64,000 nt of DNA, taken from assembly GCF_038452265.1 (NCBI RefSeq), contig NZ_CP151842.1, positions 992,001 through 1,056,000 of the forward strand. Direction: 5' to 3'. This document shows positions 63,915 to 64,000 of this stretch, one piece after another (position 1 is the first letter of the stretch; every line of letters begins with the position of its first letter). Below the pieces are notes generated by a model. That model was not told the DNA's origin. It ran no database searches and saw only the letters and a list, made by a program, of their open reading frames with translations. Both the position numbers and the translations under genes were made by a program. Source of the DNA: Vibrio diazotrophicus. Lineage in GTDB: Bacteria > Pseudomonadota > Gammaproteobacteria > Enterobacterales > Vibrionaceae.

Positions 63915-64000
63915 AATTATTTCCTCCATTTAAGATGGTAAATATCCATTAATAAGACGAAATAATTTTAACTTTACAATAAGGTCAGCAAGATGACGCC

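Noticed and set aside
36933..64000. CRISPR array
   Set aside because: I found no regularly spaced short repeats with unique spacers in the accessory region or elsewhere in the window.

Overview
The window reads as a chromosomal segment of a Vibrio-type gammaproteobacterium. The evidence is gene order and protein sequence: the dnaX-ybaB-recR cluster, the gapA-yeaD pair, ansA-sppA, minCDE next to ycgL, and proteins close to their enterobacterial and vibrio counterparts in sequence and length. The exact species cannot be named from the sequence alone.

Positions 1 to about 30,860 are mostly core genome: DNA replication and repair (dnaX tail, ybaB, recR, yoaA), central metabolism (gapA, yeaD, ansA, purU, folD), fatty-acid use (fadH, fadD), protein and RNA quality (msrB, sppA, rnd, rlmA, tsaB), division-site selection (minCDE), cell-wall turnover (an MltB-type transglycosylase) and a chemoreceptor. 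One small accessory patch (2,845-4,240) holds an orphan membrane protein beside the decayed C-terminus of a phage-type integrase.

The core ends downstream of folD at a tRNA-Arg(UCU) gene that is cut off inside its T-arm. About 90 bases later lies a second, complete tRNA-Arg(UCU) gene whose anticodon loop is interrupted by a 234-nt group I intron. Its core is strikingly like the cyanobacterial tRNA-Leu (IC3) introns. Right after it come three genes chained by ATGA overlaps (tyrosine recombinase, 1106-aa protein, 204-aa coiled-coil protein). I recognise these as the GmtY-GmtZ-GmtX trio of Gamma-Mobile-Trio (GMT) islands, elements known to carry defence and attack cargo.

From 36.9 kb to the right edge the DNA is AT-rich and accessory. 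In order it holds: a divergent Xre repressor with a perfect palindromic operator candidate and two unknown cargo genes; two tiny proline-rich ORFs; a secreted nuclease-like protein coupled to a chitin-binding-type protein; a GGDEF-EAL protein and a chemoreceptor; a complete IS21-family element with a 7-bp target duplication; three separately transcribed nuclease-like genes (HNH, ExK and DxK types) that share promoter and repeat sequences; an orphan phage-type regulator; a GGDEF protein; a broken AraC gene; a group II intron with its reverse transcriptase; a GAF-GGDEF protein; an IS1111-group insertion sequence; a protein with a possible HEPN motif; and an exported CMD protein / flavodoxin / DUF4405 membrane cytochrome operon.

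The best candidates for undescribed biology are the intron-bearing tRNA at the island entry point beside the truncated tRNA, the Xre-controlled two-gene cargo next to the GMT trio, and the 49-53 kb nuclease cassettes with shared promoters and flanking 47-bp repeats. The right end of the island is not visible in this window.
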